DNA of 64,000 nt from Desulfomonile sp963700305 (GTDB lineage Bacteria > Desulfobacterota > Desulfomonilia > Desulfomonilales > Desulfomonilaceae). The stretch lies in the NCBI GenBank assembly GCA_963700305.1, contig CAVOXB010000026.1, forward strand, positions 248,001 through 312,000, given 5' to 3'. Shown in pieces: positions 16,440 through 25,116 of the stretch (positions within the stretch are counted from its first letter, which is position 1; the number at the start of each line of letters is the position of its first letter). The position numbers were made by a program, and so were the translations under genes. A model generated the notes under the pieces. It worked only from the letters and a program-made list of their open reading frames with translations, searched no databases and was not told the origin of the DNA.

Positions 16440-17417
16440 ATGAAGACTATGCGCATTTCCGTGATCGCAAAGCTATGGCTGGCTGTTAATCTGGTTCTAG
16501 TGCTGCAGCCATGCGTTGGGACGGCAAAGGCCCCGGTTACTCTCGATGAGCATCTTATGAGAGCGGCAGAGAGCGGGGATATGTCCCAGATCAATGCGCT
16601 TCTGGAAAAAGGGACAGATGTCAACGCCCAGGACGCCGAAGGAGCCACTCCGCTTATGCATGCTGCGGGGGGAGGGCACGTTGACGCCGTGAAATTGTTT
16701 TTGGAAAAGGGCGCTGATGTCGAGGCTAAGGACAAAGAGGGCGAGACTGCTCTGATCGCTGCTGCGTGGGGAGGTCACACTGGAGTGGTGCGAGTCCTTC
16801 TGGACAAGGGTGCTGATATCAACGCGGGAAGGGGAGGCGAGGGGACAGCTCTGATGGGAGCTGCCTACGGGAACCACCTGGCGGTCGTAAACTTCCTTCT
16901 GGAAAGAGGCGCCGATGTCAACGCAAGCAATAAGGATGAGGGGACTGCTCTGTGGGATGCTTCCAGGAAAGGTGATGCCCAAATAGTAAAATTGCTTCTA
17001 GACAAAGGTGCGGGCGTCCATGCGGAGGTCAAGGACGGCGGGACGCCACTGTGGTGGCCTGTGAAGCAAGGCAACGCCGAAGTCGTGAAGCTGCTTTTGG
17101 ACAAAGGCGCTGATGCAAATATCAAACTCCGCGATGGCGTTACGGCTCTTATGTTGGCTGCCGACCAGGGTGACCTCGAAGTGACCAAACTGCTTCTGAG
17201 AAACGGAGCTGATGTCAATGCAACGGACGATATAGGCCGAATGGCCCTCATATGGGCTGCCACAAAAGGTCGTACAGACGTAGCAAGAGTGCTTCTGGAC
17301 AAGGACGCAGATGTCAAAGCAAAGGACAAAATTGGCTTGACGGCACTGAAAAGGGCTGAGAAGCACGGCCACAAGGAGACCGTAGATCTCCTGAGAGCAT
17401 ACGGTGCGAGGGATTAG
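16440..17417 (+). CDS. Exported ankyrin-repeat protein
   Basis: 325 residues. An N-terminal signal peptide (IAKLWLAVNLVLVLQPCVGTAKA, cut likely before PVTLDEH) is followed by nine ankyrin repeats of about 32-33 residues from ~37 to the end; repeat units end in the usual LLLDKGADVNA pattern. The ORF has no other domain. Ankyrin stacks bind proteins, and in many Gram-negatives a secreted ankyrin protein protects or inhibits a catalase or other periplasmic enzyme; the partner here is unknown and no such enzyme is adjacent. It converges with recO, whose end is 41 bases away, without a clear terminator. Confidence 0.88.
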   Translation: MKTMRISVIAKLWLAVNLVLVLQPCVGTAKAPVTLDEHLMRAAESGDMSQINALLEKGTDVNAQDAEGATPLMHAAGGGHVDAVKLFLEKGADVEAKDKEGETALIAAAWGGHTGVVRVLLDKGADINAGRGGEGTALMGAAYGNHLAVVNFLLERGADVNASNKDEGTALWDASRKGDAQIVKLLLDKGAGVHAEVKDGGTPLWWPVKQGNAEVVKLLLDKGADANIKLRDGVTALMLAADQGDLEVTKLLLRNGADVNATDDIGRMALIWAATKGRTDVARVLLDKDADVKAKDKIGLTALKRAEKHGHKETVDLLRAYGARD

Positions 17418-17457
17418 AGCCGTGCAACAATTGGTGAATTTTCAGTAAGTAGTGTCA

Positions 17458-18201
17458 CTATTCTATAGCTTCCAGAAAAATCAGCGAGCTGATTTCCCCG
17501 CCTCGAGTGTATCTCACAAAAGCAGACAATATCCTCCGAAGCTCTTCCAAGCCGTTCTTGTTTAGTCGCAAGCGCCGCGCGGCTTCGCTGCTCAATTCAA
17601 GACCTCGACGAACCACTGCCAGAGTGCCTGGTGAAACCGCAAGTTGTTGAAGCTCACTGGGCGGGATACACTGCCGATGACATACGCCTCCCAAGGCAGG
17701 CGAGAAAACCCCTTCGACCCCTCGCTCTAACGCTTTACCGCAACCTGTGCATACATCGAAACGAGGAGCATAGCCCAGGAGCCCCAGGAGCCGTATTTCG
17801 TCCAGCAGAAAGCTCAAGGCAGTTGGATTGGACGATTCCAGGGATTCCAGAAAGTCGTGGAGAAAATCGAAAAGAACCGGGTCTGGTGCGTCTTCCGGTA
17901 ATAAGACTGAGGCCAACTCCAGGAAATAAGCAGCTCGCGCTACTTTGGCAATATTCGACCTGATGCCCAGATGCCCGTGAATCACCTGGGATTCGTCTAT
18001 CCAGACGAGGTCGTCCTTTTTTCGCGGGCGCAAAGTGAGGTCTACCAGAGAAAATGGCTCTAAATGACCGCCGAAGCGCACTCGACTCTTTTTCGCATTC
18101 TTGGCTATACCTCGAAGCCATCCGAGTTCGCGGCTCAAGAACACCACTAGTTCGTCGGCTTCTCCGCGATCTTGTTTTTTCAGGATTAGGGATGCTACCA
18201 A
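17458..18201 (-). CDS. recO: DNA repair protein RecO
   Basis: 247 residues. The N-terminal OB-fold (DRGEADELVVFLSRELGWLRGIAKNAKKSRVRFGGHLEPFS) is characteristic, and the C-terminal part has a zinc-ribbon-like CTGCGK...GGVCHRQC (~146-176). RecO anneals single strands and loads RecA with RecR in gap repair. The start is TTG at 18201 with only a weak GGAA upstream; no better ATG lies nearby and the N-terminal homology begins at once, so it is accepted. It follows the unknown exported protein on the same strand after 18 bases. Confidence 0.9.
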   Translation of the reverse strand: MVASLILKKQDRGEADELVVFLSRELGWLRGIAKNAKKSRVRFGGHLEPFSLVDLTLRPRKKDDLVWIDESQVIHGHLGIRSNIAKVARAAYFLELASVLLPEDAPDPVLFDFLHDFLESLESSNPTALSFLLDEIRLLGLLGYAPRFDVCTGCGKALERGVEGVFSPALGGVCHRQCIPPSELQQLAVSPGTLAVVRRGLELSSEAARRLRLNKNGLEELRRILSAFVRYTRGGEISSLIFLEAIE

Positions 18202-18219
18202 TTGGCTACGCTATTCCGA

Positions 18220-19599
18220 TTATTTGAAGGCCTGAAGCGCTCCGAAAACTTTGTGGGTTTTAATCCATTCTTTCTGGAAATCTATAAATGATTTTGCCTT
18301 ACCCGATGGATCTACAGAAAGCTGTTCCAGTATTTCCCCGGCTTTCTTCTGCATGACCGGATTGTTCAATATTACAATGCCTCCAGCCGCTTTGATTGCA
18401 GCCTGATTTGCGGGCGCGCCTTTCAGGGCCAAGATTGCGAGAGTGCTGATGCCCCAGGGTCTGAAGATGTTGTCGCTATTGCGATTTGCCGCGAATGTGG
18501 CTGCAGACAGTGGCTTGTAATCCTCCATGTCATCCAGACAACTCAAAGCAGTTTGAAGAAGGTCAAGCCGGCGAGTCGCACCATTCACAAGAGCAAGCGC
18601 GTTTTCCCGATCAGTGGATTTATCTGCAACACGGGTTAGCTCTTCTGCAGCCTGTTTCTGAAAACCCGTCCCCCACTGCAGGAACTGAATCCCGCCAGGC
18701 TCATCGAGAATTTGTCGCGAAAATGCGATCAGTCGCTTGTAAATGCCCTCCGCCGCTCTCTTATTGCCTTGTTTTTCCGCTGCCTTGGCTCTCTCTATGG
18801 CAGCTTGAAAATAGTCGTTCAGGATCTCCCAGGGCATAGGCCGGCGCTTATCGCCCGAACCCGCAGAGAAGTCTCCATGATAATATTCAAGAAAACCGCC
18901 TCGAGCGAAGCTTGCTGCTTTTAGAAAGGCCTGCACTCCTTCAGTTTTGGGATCAACCCCGTTTGGACCTCTTTCTTTGGCGTATAATCTTTCAATCTCT
19001 TGATAATGCTGCAGAGCCTTGCCAGCCGTGGGCTTACTCATTAGCTCCCGATCCTCATTGCCGGTCAGACCTATTTTATCTAATATTTCAACAGCGGTCT
19101 TGAAACGCAGGGCTGTTTCGTTTTGCGCAGCTGTGGGATATGGCTGAGTCCATTCCACCAAGTGATTCATTGAAAGAGGGCGCTCCAGCCACCATTTCCC
19201 TTCCTCCAGAACCCACAGCAGCTCGATCTTGAATTCAGAAGGGCTTGGATACTCAGGAGCGAGGACCGGCCCCCGAAACACGATGGTGGACTTGAATCTT
19301 TCGACAGATCCGTCCTCAGACAACATTTTTTCATCGACTCGGAAGTCCTTCAGAACCAGGGAATTGCAATGATACCCTTTCAAGAACTGGTCCAGGTCGT
19401 CGACCTTGATCTCTTTATCCGCAACAATTTCGGGGTACATCAATTGGAGCAATCCCGCTGCGTCCTGGGCATTGAACACACTGATAAACTTCTTCACAGC
19501 CGCATCCGGCTCTTCGGAAGGCATGAACATGGAGAGGACGCCGAACATCCCCAGGGCCGCAAGACACAAACAGTTGGAGCCAACAATCTTTCTGAGCAT
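18220..19599 (-). CDS. Unknown exported protein with N-terminal NTF2-like region
   Basis: 459 residues, no family recognised. An N-terminal hydrophobic segment (SNCLCLAALGMFGVLSMFM) suggests export or membrane anchoring. Residues ~30-155 (VKKFISVFNAQDAAGLLQLMYPE... to LEEGKWWLERPLS) have the pattern of an NTF2/SnoaL-like cone fold. The rest is helical, perhaps HEAT-like near the end (ALKGAPANQAAIKAAGGIVILN). It lies directly upstream of recO on the same strand. Nothing suggests catalytic residues. Confidence 0.7.
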   Translation of the reverse strand: MLRKIVGSNCLCLAALGMFGVLSMFMPSEEPDAAVKKFISVFNAQDAAGLLQLMYPEIVADKEIKVDDLDQFLKGYHCNSLVLKDFRVDEKMLSEDGSVERFKSTIVFRGPVLAPEYPSPSEFKIELLWVLEEGKWWLERPLSMNHLVEWTQPYPTAAQNETALRFKTAVEILDKIGLTGNEDRELMSKPTAGKALQHYQEIERLYAKERGPNGVDPKTEGVQAFLKAASFARGGFLEYYHGDFSAGSGDKRRPMPWEILNDYFQAAIERAKAAEKQGNKRAAEGIYKRLIAFSRQILDEPGGIQFLQWGTGFQKQAAEELTRVADKSTDRENALALVNGATRRLDLLQTALSCLDDMEDYKPLSAATFAANRNSDNIFRPWGISTLAILALKGAPANQAAIKAAGGIVILNNPVMQKKAGEILEQLSVDPSGKAKSFIDFQKEWIKTHKVFGALQAFK

Positions 19600-19825
19600 C
19601 TGTTTACCTTATTTTCCAAGAGCTCATCGCGGACTCGTCATAATAATCCACCGAGCTTAACGGATCGGGCTCTGTGTATCCTTTTCCAAAACCGAGTTCA
19701 AGATGATTCTGCTGGAGTGGCGAGGAAAATTCGGATCTTCAGGAAATTCAGGTGCTCTTAAGGGCGAGGATGACTTCTACAAACGACGTACAGCAGTTGC
19801 CAAAGGCAATGTCCGTTTCTTCGTC

Positions 19826-19845
19826 ATTCCTGCGAAGGCAGGAAT
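19826..19845. repeat. ATTCCTGC-GAAG-GCAGGAAT hairpin
   Basis: 8-bp arms; the context CGTCATTCCTGC...GGAATCCAG resembles one end of the dispersed CGTCA element seen at 41297. Confidence 0.5.
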
Positions 19846-19956
19846 CCAGAATCTGGGCTCGGGTCAAGTCCCATGGGCGTTAAAATAACGCGGTCGAGAT
19901 GATGGCGTTAACAGCCTTGAGAACGCATCGATATGGCGAAACATAGTATTAGTAGC

Positions 19957-20088
19957 GGCCGGCGTCCCTGCCGGCCATCCTGGGCAAAGGAGCACCCGAA
20001 TTCGCACGAAAACTTCACCTGTGTAGCGGAAGACTTCCTCAATGGCGAGCGGATGAAGTCCACCATCTGGCCGGCAGGGACGCCGGCC
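19957..20088. repeat. Paired inverted GGCCGGC hairpin element
   Basis: Hairpins at 19957-19976 and 20069-20088 are exact reverse complements; outer flanks TATTAGTAGC and GCCGCCACTATAA extend the inversion. The inside sequence differs from the similar pair at 8302-8546, so only the ends are conserved, as in miniature elements. Confidence 0.7.
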
Positions 20089-20242
20089 GCCACTATAAAG
20101 ACCCCAGACGGCCTTATTCTAAGCCCTATGAGTTCAAGTCAGGGTGAGGGGTTAACATTTCCGAAAATTCGACAAGAATTTGGCAATTTCATAAATAGTG
20201 CGTTCCAGCTTTGCAAATCGCGAGAATTCCGGTCCAATCGCG

Positions 20243-21254
20243 TCATGCGTCTGACCGGCCAACCAGCACGGATACTGCTCCGGGTTCAAATGAGAGCCAA
20301 ACCTGTGATCCCAGGCGTAAATGCGGCAAGACCCGGGATTGAGCCGACAAGAGCACGCGAATAACTTCACCGGCAGCAATTTCTAATCTCACTAGCCCGT
20401 TTTCCGAATAGAGCCCGATGACAGCCCCAGCGTAGGCATTCTGACTGCCGGCAGGGGGTGCTTCCAAGGATACTTTGATGCGGCCAGGATCTATCGTTAT
20501 CAGGTCTCCTTCTGAAACAGGGGTGGCAAGATTCACGAGGATGCGGCCGGTATAGAAGACTCGACCGGATTCGAGTAACTTTCCGCTGAAAAGATTGTCC
20601 GGAGCGGCAGGGATGATGCGACCTTTGACTATGTGCAGGACTCTATGCGCTATGATTTGGCTTTTCGTCGAGTGAGACGTCAGCACAACAGTCTTTTTCA
20701 ATTTTGAATTGATTTCGAGGACAAGTTCCTCTGTGCGTCTCGTCGCTTCCCGGTCCATGTGATTGAAAGGCTCATCCAGCAACAGCACTTTAGGATCTAG
20801 GGCCAATGTCCGAGCCAGGGCAATCCTCTGGGTTTCTCCGCCGGACAATCGCCTTGCGTCTCTATGCTCAAACCCGGAGAGTCCAACCGTTTCCAGCGCA
20901 TTCAACGCTCGTTCTCGGCATTCTTTTTTGGAAAGGCCCTTCAAGCGAAGCGCCCAGGTCAGATTAGCCAGAACCGTTTCACGAAAGAGATAAGGGTTTT
21001 GCAGCAGCAAACCGACGCTTCTCCGCAATTCCAGTAAGTTGCTTCTAGTAACTTCACGGCCGAAGAACTCAATGCTTCCGGAATCCGGGGTCTCGATGAA
21101 AGCCAGCAGGTGAAGGAGTGTGGTCTTTCCGGAACCATTGGGACCGACCAGCGCTATGATTTCACCCTCAGGGTACTTCCAAGTCGGGGATTACGAGCGC
21201 TGGTGAACCGCCGTAAGAGAACTCAAGGCCCTTGATCCCATAAACAGACGTCAC
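20243..21254 (-). CDS. tupC: Tungstate ABC transporter ATPase (one frameshift)
   Basis: Corrected length about 336 residues. The start GTG at 21254 overlaps the tupB stop as GTGA. Walker A GPNGSGKTT lies about 35 codons in; the signature LSGGETQRIALARTL and Walker B VLLLDEPFNHMD follow; the C-terminal ~120 residues form a molybdate/tungstate-binding-like (TOBE) domain. One extra base in a CCC run near 21171-21173 breaks the frame between DLEVP and EGEIIALVGP; removing it restores the family match. It hydrolyses ATP to drive tungstate import. Confidence 0.85.
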
Positions 21255-21943
21255 GCTTTGCTCCGCTGGATCAGGAAAAGCAGGGCATTCACGGCAAATG
21301 CAGCTGTCAGCAGAAACAATCCCAGCGCCAGGCCGAGCTCGAATTCCCCTTTGCTGGTCTCAAGTGCGATCGCTGTTGTCATCGTTCTCGTAAATCCTCT
21401 GATGTTGCCGCCCAACATCATGGCGATTCCGACTTCTGAAATTACTCTGCCAAACGCAACGACCACTGATGCCAAGACTCCGAAACGGCCCTCGTTGAGT
21501 ATCTTTAGAGCTTGCTGAAGCGGCGTTGCCCCCAGAAGTTTACAAGTCAAGAGAAGTCGCTTGTCCAGACCTTGAACAGCGGACAGCGTGAGATTCACAA
21601 TAGTGGGCAACGCAAGCACGAACAATCCCACGACAATTGCTGAAGGCGTGAACAACAGTCCCATGCTTCCGAGAGGCCCTCGGCGACTCAGCATCGCGTA
21701 AAAGAACAGTCCTATCACGACCGTAGGAAGCGCCATCAGCGTATTCAACACGACCTGCAGGGCTGACTTGCCGCGAAACGTGGTCAAAGCGATCAAGATG
21801 CCCAGCGGCACCCCCACCACAGATGCTAAGACGGTCGATGCCGCTGAGACTTTCAGAGAGGTCCAGACCACATAATAGACATCCTGGTCAAACTGAAAGA
21901 TCAAGGTCAACGCTTCATATAATGAGTCGAGAAGGAATTTCAA
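21251..21943 (-). CDS. tupB: Tungstate ABC transporter permease
   Basis: 230 residues, five to six membrane helices, of the molybdate/tungstate permease type. The cytoplasmic EAA-like loop is recognisable in CKLLGATPLQQALKILNEGRFGVLASVVVAFGRVISEVGIAMMLGGN (~127-172; GATP and GRxxxEVG are typical). It forms the channel between TupA and TupC in the inner membrane. It follows tupA by 11 bases and overlaps tupC. Confidence 0.9.
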   Translation of the reverse strand: MKFLLDSLYEALTLIFQFDQDVYYVVWTSLKVSAASTVLASVVGVPLGILIALTTFRGKSALQVVLNTLMALPTVVIGLFFYAMLSRRGPLGSMGLLFTPSAIVVGLFVLALPTIVNLTLSAVQGLDKRLLLTCKLLGATPLQQALKILNEGRFGVLASVVVAFGRVISEVGIAMMLGGNIRGFTRTMTTAIALETSKGEFELGLALGLFLLTAAFAVNALLFLIQRSKA

Positions 21944-21954
21944 TCTCGTGAACT

Positions 21955-22764
21955 CTATTTTGCATCCGGAAAGAAGAGTTGCTTACCGTTCAGCTTGAAA
22001 TTCGATATGACCTTCTGACCTTCCGGGCCTGTAACGTAGTCTATGAATTTTTTCGCCAAATTGTACTGGGCACTCGAATGCTTTTGAGGATTGACCGCGA
22101 TGACCCCATACGGGTTGAACATAGCCTCATCGCCATCGAACAGAATGATGACATCAATCTTGTTCTCATGGGCAATGAACGTGCCTCGGTCAGCCAACGC
22201 GTAGGCTTTCTTTTCGTTCGCCATCTGGAGCACTGCACCCATCCCCTGACCGGCCTCAATGTACCATTTTCCTTGGGGCTTGATGCCAGCGGCTTTCCAG
22301 AGTGCCTTTTCCATCTGATGCGTGCCCGACTCATCAGCTCTCGAGATAAAGTCCGCCTTGCCAGCAATGCTGATACGCTCGAAAGCCTCAACAGCGGTTT
22401 TCGCTCCCTTTACGCCCGAAGGATCATCTTGGGGGCCGACCAAGACGTAATCGTTGTACATGACGTCTTTGCGATCCACGCCGTAACCATCAGCCACAAA
22501 CTTGTCTTCGAGAGGCCTGGCATGCACGAAGACCACGTCTACGTCGCCGTTTTCTCCCAGTTTAAGTGCTTTTCCTGTCCCGACTGATATTACGTCCACT
22601 TTCACGTTGTTTGCTTTTTCAAACGGCGGGAGCAGGACCGATAGCAGGCCTGAACTTTCTGTGCTTGTTGTTGTGCTCATTCGCAGACGAGCCTGCGCGT
22701 GCGCTGAAGAAATTGCGGCCACTAGAACGGCCAACGCCAACGCAATACAAAAGACTCTTCTCAT
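21955..22764 (-). CDS. tupA: Tungstate-binding periplasmic protein
   Basis: 269 residues with an N-terminal signal peptide (IALALAVLVAAISSAHA). The mature start has STTTSTESSGLL, the TupA oxyanion-binding motif, then VGTGKALKLGENGDVDV, and SRADESGTH, which further separate TupA from ModA. It delivers tungstate to TupBC. Ribosome-binding site GAGGGG precedes the ATG. Tungsten supports formate dehydrogenase, aldehyde ferredoxin oxidoreductase and class-II benzoyl-CoA reductase in anaerobes; which applies here is not visible in the window. Confidence 0.92.
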   Translation of the reverse strand: MRRVFCIALALAVLVAAISSAHAQARLRMSTTTSTESSGLLSVLLPPFEKANNVKVDVISVGTGKALKLGENGDVDVVFVHARPLEDKFVADGYGVDRKDVMYNDYVLVGPQDDPSGVKGAKTAVEAFERISIAGKADFISRADESGTHQMEKALWKAAGIKPQGKWYIEAGQGMGAVLQMANEKKAYALADRGTFIAHENKIDVIILFDGDEAMFNPYGVIAVNPQKHSSAQYNLAKKFIDYVTGPEGQKVISNFKLNGKQLFFPDAK

Positions 22765-23149
22765 AGAAAACCCCTCTCACTATTATTTTACTGCGCGCTG
22801 CGGCAGAACCGTCTTTCCGCAGACGTGAGGTAGTGACTTGCCCAACTATTGGCAAGCCCCCCAGAACCAATTTTTGGAAGCCGATTGCAGAATAAGCCTA
22901 GCATCGTGCACGGCGGTATGTCAACAGCGACATATATCTGCCGAGACATCACCAATATATCTTTCCGTACTTGGAGAATGTGAGGCACCTGGGGATCAGT
23001 AATCTCAGATACACAAGAAACCAGGGATAATGGGTGACAGGTTAACCTCTGCAGACTTCACAGACGCCGTCCTGTGTCATTTTGCTGAAAAAAAAGGGCA
23101 CGTGAACTCGTGCCCCGGCCATACTTTCGGTTGCTGAGAGCATTGTGCG
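22765..23149. other. tup leader and terminator region
   Basis: No gene. Two direct minus-strand copies of AGATATAT (22939-22932 and 22962-22955, 23 bases apart) lie about 170-200 bases before tupA and could be regulator half-sites. A terminator for the small peptide gene is at 23088-23115. Confidence 0.4.
23088..23115 (-). terminator. Rho-independent terminator of the small peptide gene
   Basis: On the minus strand GGGCACG-AGTTCA-CGTGCCC followed by eight T residues, 34 bases after the stop codon of the 26-residue ORF. Confidence 0.8.
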
Positions 23150-23230
23150 TCAAACAGCGAATACCAATATCGCACCCAGGCTCGCCAGGAGAGCGAGCAA
23201 CATTATCAGTTCTATCGCTTTATCAGACAT
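23150..23230 (-). CDS. 26-residue single-helix membrane peptide
   Basis: MSDKAIELIMLLALLASLGA continuing ILVFAV and stop. A GGAGGAATC ribosome-binding site is 4-6 bases upstream and a strong terminator follows, so this is a complete short transcription-unit end. Nearly the whole peptide is one hydrophobic helix after a charged N-terminus. It is too short for standard gene callers. It resembles small subunits or regulators of membrane complexes in kind only; no family is recognised. It lies between the selenium operon and tupABC, all on the minus strand. Confidence 0.7.
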   Translation of the reverse strand: MSDKAIELIMLLALLASLGAILVFAV

Positions 23231-23463
23231 GATGATTCCTCCAAACGGCTTTATCGACCCACCGCGGGCTCTGTAAGCTCCACGACTCTTCTTTGCATAC
23301 ATTATTTGTGCCAATGCTGATTGGCCAGCCCAATATGTAGAAATTCTTGATTAAGGTCCGGACAGGTTAAGGAAAGGAAATAAATCCCGGGTCTCAAGTG
23401 TTACAATTATGTAAGACCGGTTTCGTTTTTGCAGATACGGAAGGTTCCTCAGATCGAGAAGCT

Positions 23464-24324
23464 TCATGTTGATCGATTCTTCAACACGATTTCCATCGCG
23501 TCGGATAGAAAGGGAAGTAAATCAACGACGGAAGAAGCCGGTGATGGCGCCGCCAATAACCCGATAATACGATTAATTCGTGCCCCCAGTTCTGCAGATT
23601 CATTAACAGACCTACCGCTTTTCACCAATGCGGAGACAATTCCTGTCAGACTGTCGCCTGTGCCGCCTATGGGCTCCATGTTTTCCACGCAGGGCTCGGA
23701 GACTGTAGCGACAATTTCGCCCTTGCGCACCACATAGTCGGTTCGACCTTTAACCAATAAATGTTCAGCCGCGTTCTCTCCGCTATATGCGCGGCGAATT
23801 AATTCGGGCACGTTGTTTTCATCCTGGAGAAGAAATCCTCGAGTATAGAACGGGTGCGGCGCTGATTCATCAGCGAGAAAGGCGATCTCCCCTGCATCGG
23901 GGGTGAACAGGTCATAATAAGAAGCAAACCCGCTCATTTTCGCGACGTACATGTACCCTGCGTCAGCTATTAACAGGGGTTTTTGGTCAAGTTCCTGGAG
24001 CTTGCATAGAATTCGGTTGTGCCAATCCACATTGGGCTGAAGATAATGAAACACCATGATTTTCTGAAGATCGGTCTCAATGTTTTCCACGAGGTGCTTG
24101 TAGACCAACGTGCTGCCGGACCCTTTGCCTGTGTCGCCTGCAATTAGGGCCCTGGGTGTGGCGGTGCCCAGAACTTCCGCTGCGCGGCACGCAGTCGCCA
24201 ACAATGCGGGATGACCCTTGAGCACGGGAATCTCAAATTCGCCGATTCTTAGTCTTCCGGAAGACAGACTGCACGCGGCATCCACGATGGGAAAGTCTTC
24301 ATATGGTACGGTTCCAACGATCAT
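23464..24324 (-). CDS. Ribokinase-fold protein of the selenium operon
   Basis: About 286 residues. The C-terminal GGTGDSLTGIVSALV matches the anion-hole GxGD motif of the ribokinase/NAD(P)HX-dehydratase fold; DAGYMYVAKMSGFASYYDLFTPDAGEIAFL lies mid-protein as in that group. I place the start at ATG 24324, overlapping the previous stop as ATGA; ATG 24333 is equally possible. It is the last gene of yedE-yedF-DUF3343-this gene. The substrate is unknown; because the first genes handle selenium, a role in selenium or sulfur carrier metabolism is a reasonable but unproven inference. Confidence 0.7.
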   Translation of the reverse strand: MIVGTVPYEDFPIVDAACSLSSGRLRIGEFEIPVLKGHPALLATACRAAEVLGTATPRALIAGDTGKGSGSTLVYKHLVENIETDLQKIMVFHYLQPNVDWHNRILCKLQELDQKPLLIADAGYMYVAKMSGFASYYDLFTPDAGEIAFLADESAPHPFYTRGFLLQDENNVPELIRRAYSGENAAEHLLVKGRTDYVVRKGEIVATVSEPCVENMEPIGGTGDSLTGIVSALVKSGRSVNESAELGARINRIIGLLAAPSPASSVVDLLPFLSDAMEIVLKNRST

Positions 24325-24887
24325 CCAGGACATCTGCGCTTCAGCTCCTCGTACGCGATCTGCAGGGCGTATCCGCACAGCGTATGTCCGAGAGTCCTGG
24401 GCTCCGGAGCCTCGTGGAGCTTCTTGCCAACGAGTCTTTCCGCGAGAAAGGGCACATCAGGACATCCGCCGCCGGAGACATTGACTATCGTGAGATCATT
24501 TTTAGACACGGTGATCTTCATGTTGGCAGCTCTCACCATCAAGAATTCGCCGAAATCTTTAACGTTAAAAAGGCTGACAGGTTCCAGCAGTAGGTCCTGC
24601 AAAGGTAATACCTGAAGAGGCTGGATTCGTCGCTGAGAGAGCGCCTGAATAATGGCAAGCTCAGAAATCAACGGGAACTCCACAGCCATGTCGCAACCGG
24701 TTCGCACTTCGGGCGGCGGACCTTTTACCTGGACATCGAAACCGGCTTCTTTCAGCAGAGATTCCGCCTTTATGACTTCACTCGTGTGTTGAAAAATCAA
24801 GATCCCACGTGATGACAACCCTTGAGTTGCGCTTTCCGTCCGGCCCTTATGCACAAGTTTCGTCGCGAGGTTTCGGAAAAATTTCAT
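24321..24887 (-). CDS. DUF3343 domain fused to a GGGCPDVP domain
   Basis: 188 residues. The first half (ILIFQHTSEVIKAESLLKEAGFDVQVKGPPPEVRTGCDMAVEFPL) is a DUF3343 domain, often found beside YedF/TusA carriers. The second half (NLTIVNVSGGGCPDVP-like segment, then LVGKKLHEAPEPRTLGHTLCGYALQIAYEELKRR) is a separate conserved module with a Cys in GGGCP and another in TLCGYA, which I do not recognise. ATG overlaps the yedF stop. Two conserved Cys suggest persulfide or selenide handling; inference. Confidence 0.72.
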   Translation of the reverse strand: MKFFRNLATKLVHKGRTESATQGLSSRGILIFQHTSEVIKAESLLKEAGFDVQVKGPPPEVRTGCDMAVEFPLISELAIIQALSQRRIQPLQVLPLQDLLLEPVSLFNVKDFGEFLMVRAANMKITVSKNDLTIVNVSGGGCPDVPFLAERLVGKKLHEAPEPRTLGHTLCGYALQIAYEELKRRCPG

Positions 24888-25102
24888 TTTCGTTTCAGAT
24901 TCAGCGTGTACTCGTCCGCATTATCACTAAAGTTTAGCACTTCCCAGCCGTATTTGCCGGCTGCACGTATGACATTTTCGCGGCTGACCTCATTGTCGAC
25001 TATTACTTGGAGTTCGGTTACTTGGGCTTCCTGCATTTTTGAGACAGCGAGTAATACGGGTTGAGGGCAAGATAGTCCTCGTGCATCTACAGTTTCAGTC
25101 AT
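24884..25102 (-). CDS. yedF: YedF/TusA-family sulfur or selenium carrier
   Basis: About 72 residues, MTETVDARGLSCPQPVLLAV. The CPQP Cys is the carrier residue of the TusA/SirA fold. The start is 25102 with GAGAGGAG upstream; the longer reading from 25162 overlaps yedE and is unlikely. Here the codon is TGC, not TGA. With yedE upstream the gene belongs to the YedE/YedF pair found in selenium-using bacteria. Confidence 0.88.
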   Translation of the reverse strand: MTETVDARGLSCPQPVLLAVSKMQEAQVTELQVIVDNEVSRENVIRAAGKYGWEVLNFSDNADEYTLNLKRK

Positions 25103-25116
25103 TGATAATCTCCTCT

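Larger units (their letters stand above)
19600..20242. other. Repeat-containing intergenic region
   Basis: No gene recognised between the unknown exported protein and tupC. Holds a GCAGGAAT hairpin and a paired GGCCGGC element, listed separately. Confidence 0.6.

Noticed and set aside
24884..25102. YedF as another selenoprotein
   Set aside because: The CPQP cysteine is encoded by TGC, and no in-frame TGA is present.
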